Origin: Bigelowiella natans CCMP2755 | Lineage: Eukaryota > Cercozoa > Chlorarachniophyceae | Assembly: GCA_000320545.1 (NCBI GenBank) | Contig: ADNK01001708.1 | Span: 1-20,916 of the forward strand | Direction: 5' to 3' | DNA length: 20,916 bases | Part shown: positions 18,999 to 20,916 of the stretch, piece after piece | How the letters are laid out: each line of letters opens with the position of its first letter | Position numbering within the stretch: position 1 is the stretch's first letter | The notes under the pieces: model-generated | What the model saw: the letters and a program-made list of their open reading frames with translations, nothing else | Databases searched by the model: none | What the model was told of the DNA's origin: nothing | Made by a program: the position numbers and the translations under genes

Positions 18999-19609
18999 AT
19001 GTACGAATACATACCAACGTGGAGTGGCTGTTTCTGCAGCGCGTGCTCTCGCCTCTCCCCTAATTCCAATCGAAAACCGTCAGGTTCCAAGCGACGGGAC
19101 CGCAAGGGCGCTTTCCGAGTCGTCGTTTTGGTAATTGAATTGAACGCAATGAGGTTTTCATTTGATCCGATCCCAACTATAGTGAAAGTTCATGCAGTGT
19201 TAGACTGAGAAATTTTAATTTGATTGTTGGGTAGAGTCTTGCGTTGGCAGCGGTGCTGATGTGTGTTGCTTCCTCGTGGACGTCGGCGTCGCTCGCGCCG
19301 AGGAACTCGGTGAGTAATTGCAATTTTATCGTTGTAGAAGTTAATTGTTTTTACATGATCGCTAATACTGATTCCACGGAAGTAAAGTACGATAAAATTC
19401 CTTTTCTACTCGAATTGTAATGATGGCGACGATCTTACTCGGAAGCTCTGCTTAATTGCGCGATTCACGCCTACAATCTTCATATTAATTGTATTTGCTA
19501 TTGGCAATTTTCAGCTTCGTAGGGCGGCGGCAGTTCAAGAGCCTTCTGCTGCTGAAAAGCAGGATGACCCTGTTGCAAGATTCATCAAAAAGATTGCTAA
19601 CAACGGGTT

Positions 19610-19658
<49 letters not shown>

Positions 19659-19678
19659 TTCTCTTTCTCCTTTCCTTC

Positions 19679-19740
<62 letters not shown>

Positions 19741-20561
19741 ACACACACACACGCACACACAAATGTAGTCCCCTTTCATATCACCCCCCACCCCCACACT
19801 TTTTGGTCTGTATCTTCGCGCGCCCCCCTCCTCCCTCTTTCATTTTTTTGGGCACAATCCGTGCATGGTTTTCGTCGGTTTGCATCGACTACTGAAGTGC
19901 TGATGGCTCGGATATGGACAGTACCTTAGCGAAAGCGACATCTCGATCATGCTTCGGTGTGGTCACGGGTGTATGTGCCGGCTATGCGACAAAAAAGGTA
20001 AATACTTACTTCTGCGGTTCCAAAAGGAGGGTGGGGGGGACGCGTGCTTTTCGCGCTCGTTCTCTCCTTCTTCATCCTCTTCTTTCCGCCTGGTTGTAAG
20101 AGCCTGCACCAGTACGTGGTTGTGTATCATCGCATCGGGTGTGTTTTCTCTGACGATGAAGAAGATGATGATGATAATGGTGATGATGTTGGTTTTGATG
20201 GACGCATATCGTTTCAGATTGGCCAGACAGCAGCTGTCGTGGGGGGGGGCACGCTGCTGCTGCTTCAGGGTCTTAGCCATATCGGCATTGTGCAGGTAAA
20301 TAGTATTCGTAGTGTTGTCGTTATTGTCATCACCGTGTTCCCTCCCCCTCCCCTCCCCTCCCCTCCCCCCCGCCTCTCTCTTTTTCTCTCTCTCTCTCTT
20401 ACCTTCACTTCTATCTATACTTTTTTCTCACGAAGTTCATTCAGCAAGGTTCCTCCATATATATGGTCCTCAGCTGTGTCGTTCGCTGAATTACTATTTC
20501 CAGGTTAACTGGCAGAAGGTGCAGAGCATGTTCGGCAAGTACACCGACCTGAACAAAGATG
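18999..20561 (+). CDS. FUN14-domain membrane protein, 3' end beyond the window
   Basis: Exons: 18999-19130 (least certain), 19235-19309, 19515-19606, 19898-19997 (or 19922-19997), 20218-20295 and 20504-20561, with a donor G/GTAATG at 20562. All joins keep phase. The FUN14 domain is clear: GVVTGVCAGYATKK, then IGQTAAVVGGGTLLLLQGL, SHIGIVQ, VNWQKVQ and DLNKDG, the order expected for the first half of the family. The domain's second hydrophobic half should lie right of the window. Family knowledge: FUN14/FUNDC1 proteins sit in organelle outer membranes, and animal FUNDC1 is a mitophagy receptor. Exons 1-2 join to a basic stretch followed by LALAAVLMCVASSWTSASLAP, resembling a signal peptide, then a basic Ala-rich stretch, which could mean bipartite organelle targeting. 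The start codon is not settled (ATG 18999 or 19259). Reading through 20562 gives a TAG at 20603 and would truncate the domain. Confidence 0.72.
19613..19740. repeat. (CT)n-(ACT)n-(AAT)n compound microsatellite in FUN14 intron
   Basis: Starts seven bases inside the donor of intron 19607-19897 and fills almost half of it; followed by a CA run at 19740-19760. Confidence 0.95.
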
Positions 20562-20784
20562 GTAATGCGCCGATTAAGATTGCGGTGCTGGCGCCGAGCA
20601 TCTAGAAAGAGAGCGAGGGAGAGGGAGAGAGGTGTCCAATTCCACGAAATCTTAAAAAGTACGCGCATTACCTTTGCTGAGTACCACGTCTTCCAAATAT
20701 ACGTGCTTGGTGAGAGGCCACCACATGGAAAGTGTTTGGATCGATCTCAGAGCCAAATATCGAATTGCAGCAGTTCGTGTTGTT

Positions 20785-20850
20785 TATCTCTCTTTCTCTC
20801 TCTCTCTCTCTCTCCCCCCCCCCCCCAAACGGGGGGGGGGGTTTTTTGGG
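20785..20850. repeat. (CT)n tract followed by poly-C / poly-G hairpin
   Basis: A CT run leads into about 14 C, then AAAC and about 11 G, then T6 and G7. The C and G runs can pair into a hairpin, and the G runs could form a quadruplex. It lies in the presumed last visible FUN14 intron close to the window edge, where homopolymers may also reflect assembly or sequencing difficulty. Confidence 0.8.
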
Positions 20851-20916
20851 GGGGCGCTTATTCTTCGGAAGCTAATAATGGGAGTGTTTTTTGGGTAGAT
20901 GGGGACAGGGGAAAAA

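Noticed and set aside
20562-20605. Read-through end of the FUN14 protein at TAG 20603
   Set aside because: It would cut the FUN14 domain in half; a GTAATG donor lies exactly after the DLNKDG motif, so a further exon outside the window is more likely.
1-20916. tRNA, rRNA or transposase genes
   Set aside because: No cloverleaf, rRNA core motif, DDE/RT motif or terminal repeat was recognised by eye; a tRNA or repeat scan could not be run.

Overview
This is nuclear DNA of an intron-rich microbial eukaryote, most likely a protist or alga. Reading frames are cut by GT-AG introns, proteins belong to eukaryotic families (F-box/JmjC, FUN14, arginine-type ADP-ribosyltransferase), and introns and intergenic DNA are full of microsatellites. 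A finer placement (for example an alga with a complex plastid) is a guess. Exon joins were made by hand from splice motifs, reading phase and family similarity; no alignment or transcript was available.

Layout: 273-891 (+) probable 3' exons of an unrecognised gene; 892-2676 gene-poor DNA rich in GCTAGC and TGCATG palindromes; 2677-5882 (-) a 16-exon gene reading as a uracil-DNA-glycosylase-fold domain with altered catalytic motifs fused to an ADP-ribosyltransferase domain; 5883-6488 divergent promoter region with an imperfect direct duplication; 6489-8807 (+) an intronless gene with two tandem 2-oxoglutarate/Fe(II) oxygenase domains; 8808-9514 gene-free; 9515-9721 (-) a small ORF divergent from 9869-10865 (+), a two-exon SAM methyltransferase; 11597-16038 (-) a 13-exon F-box/JmjC hydroxylase gene with microsatellite-filled introns; 16735-17883 (-) a three-exon, four-helix membrane protein; about 18999 to the right edge (+) a FUN14-domain gene that runs out of the window.

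The most interesting part is 2677-8807. A glycosylase-like/ADP-ribosyltransferase fusion stands head to head with a double AlkB-like-type dioxygenase. Base-recognition fold, NAD-dependent transferase and oxidative enzyme side by side suggest a nucleic-acid modification or damage-response module. The domain calls and phase-consistent exon chain come from the sequence; the functional link is inference.
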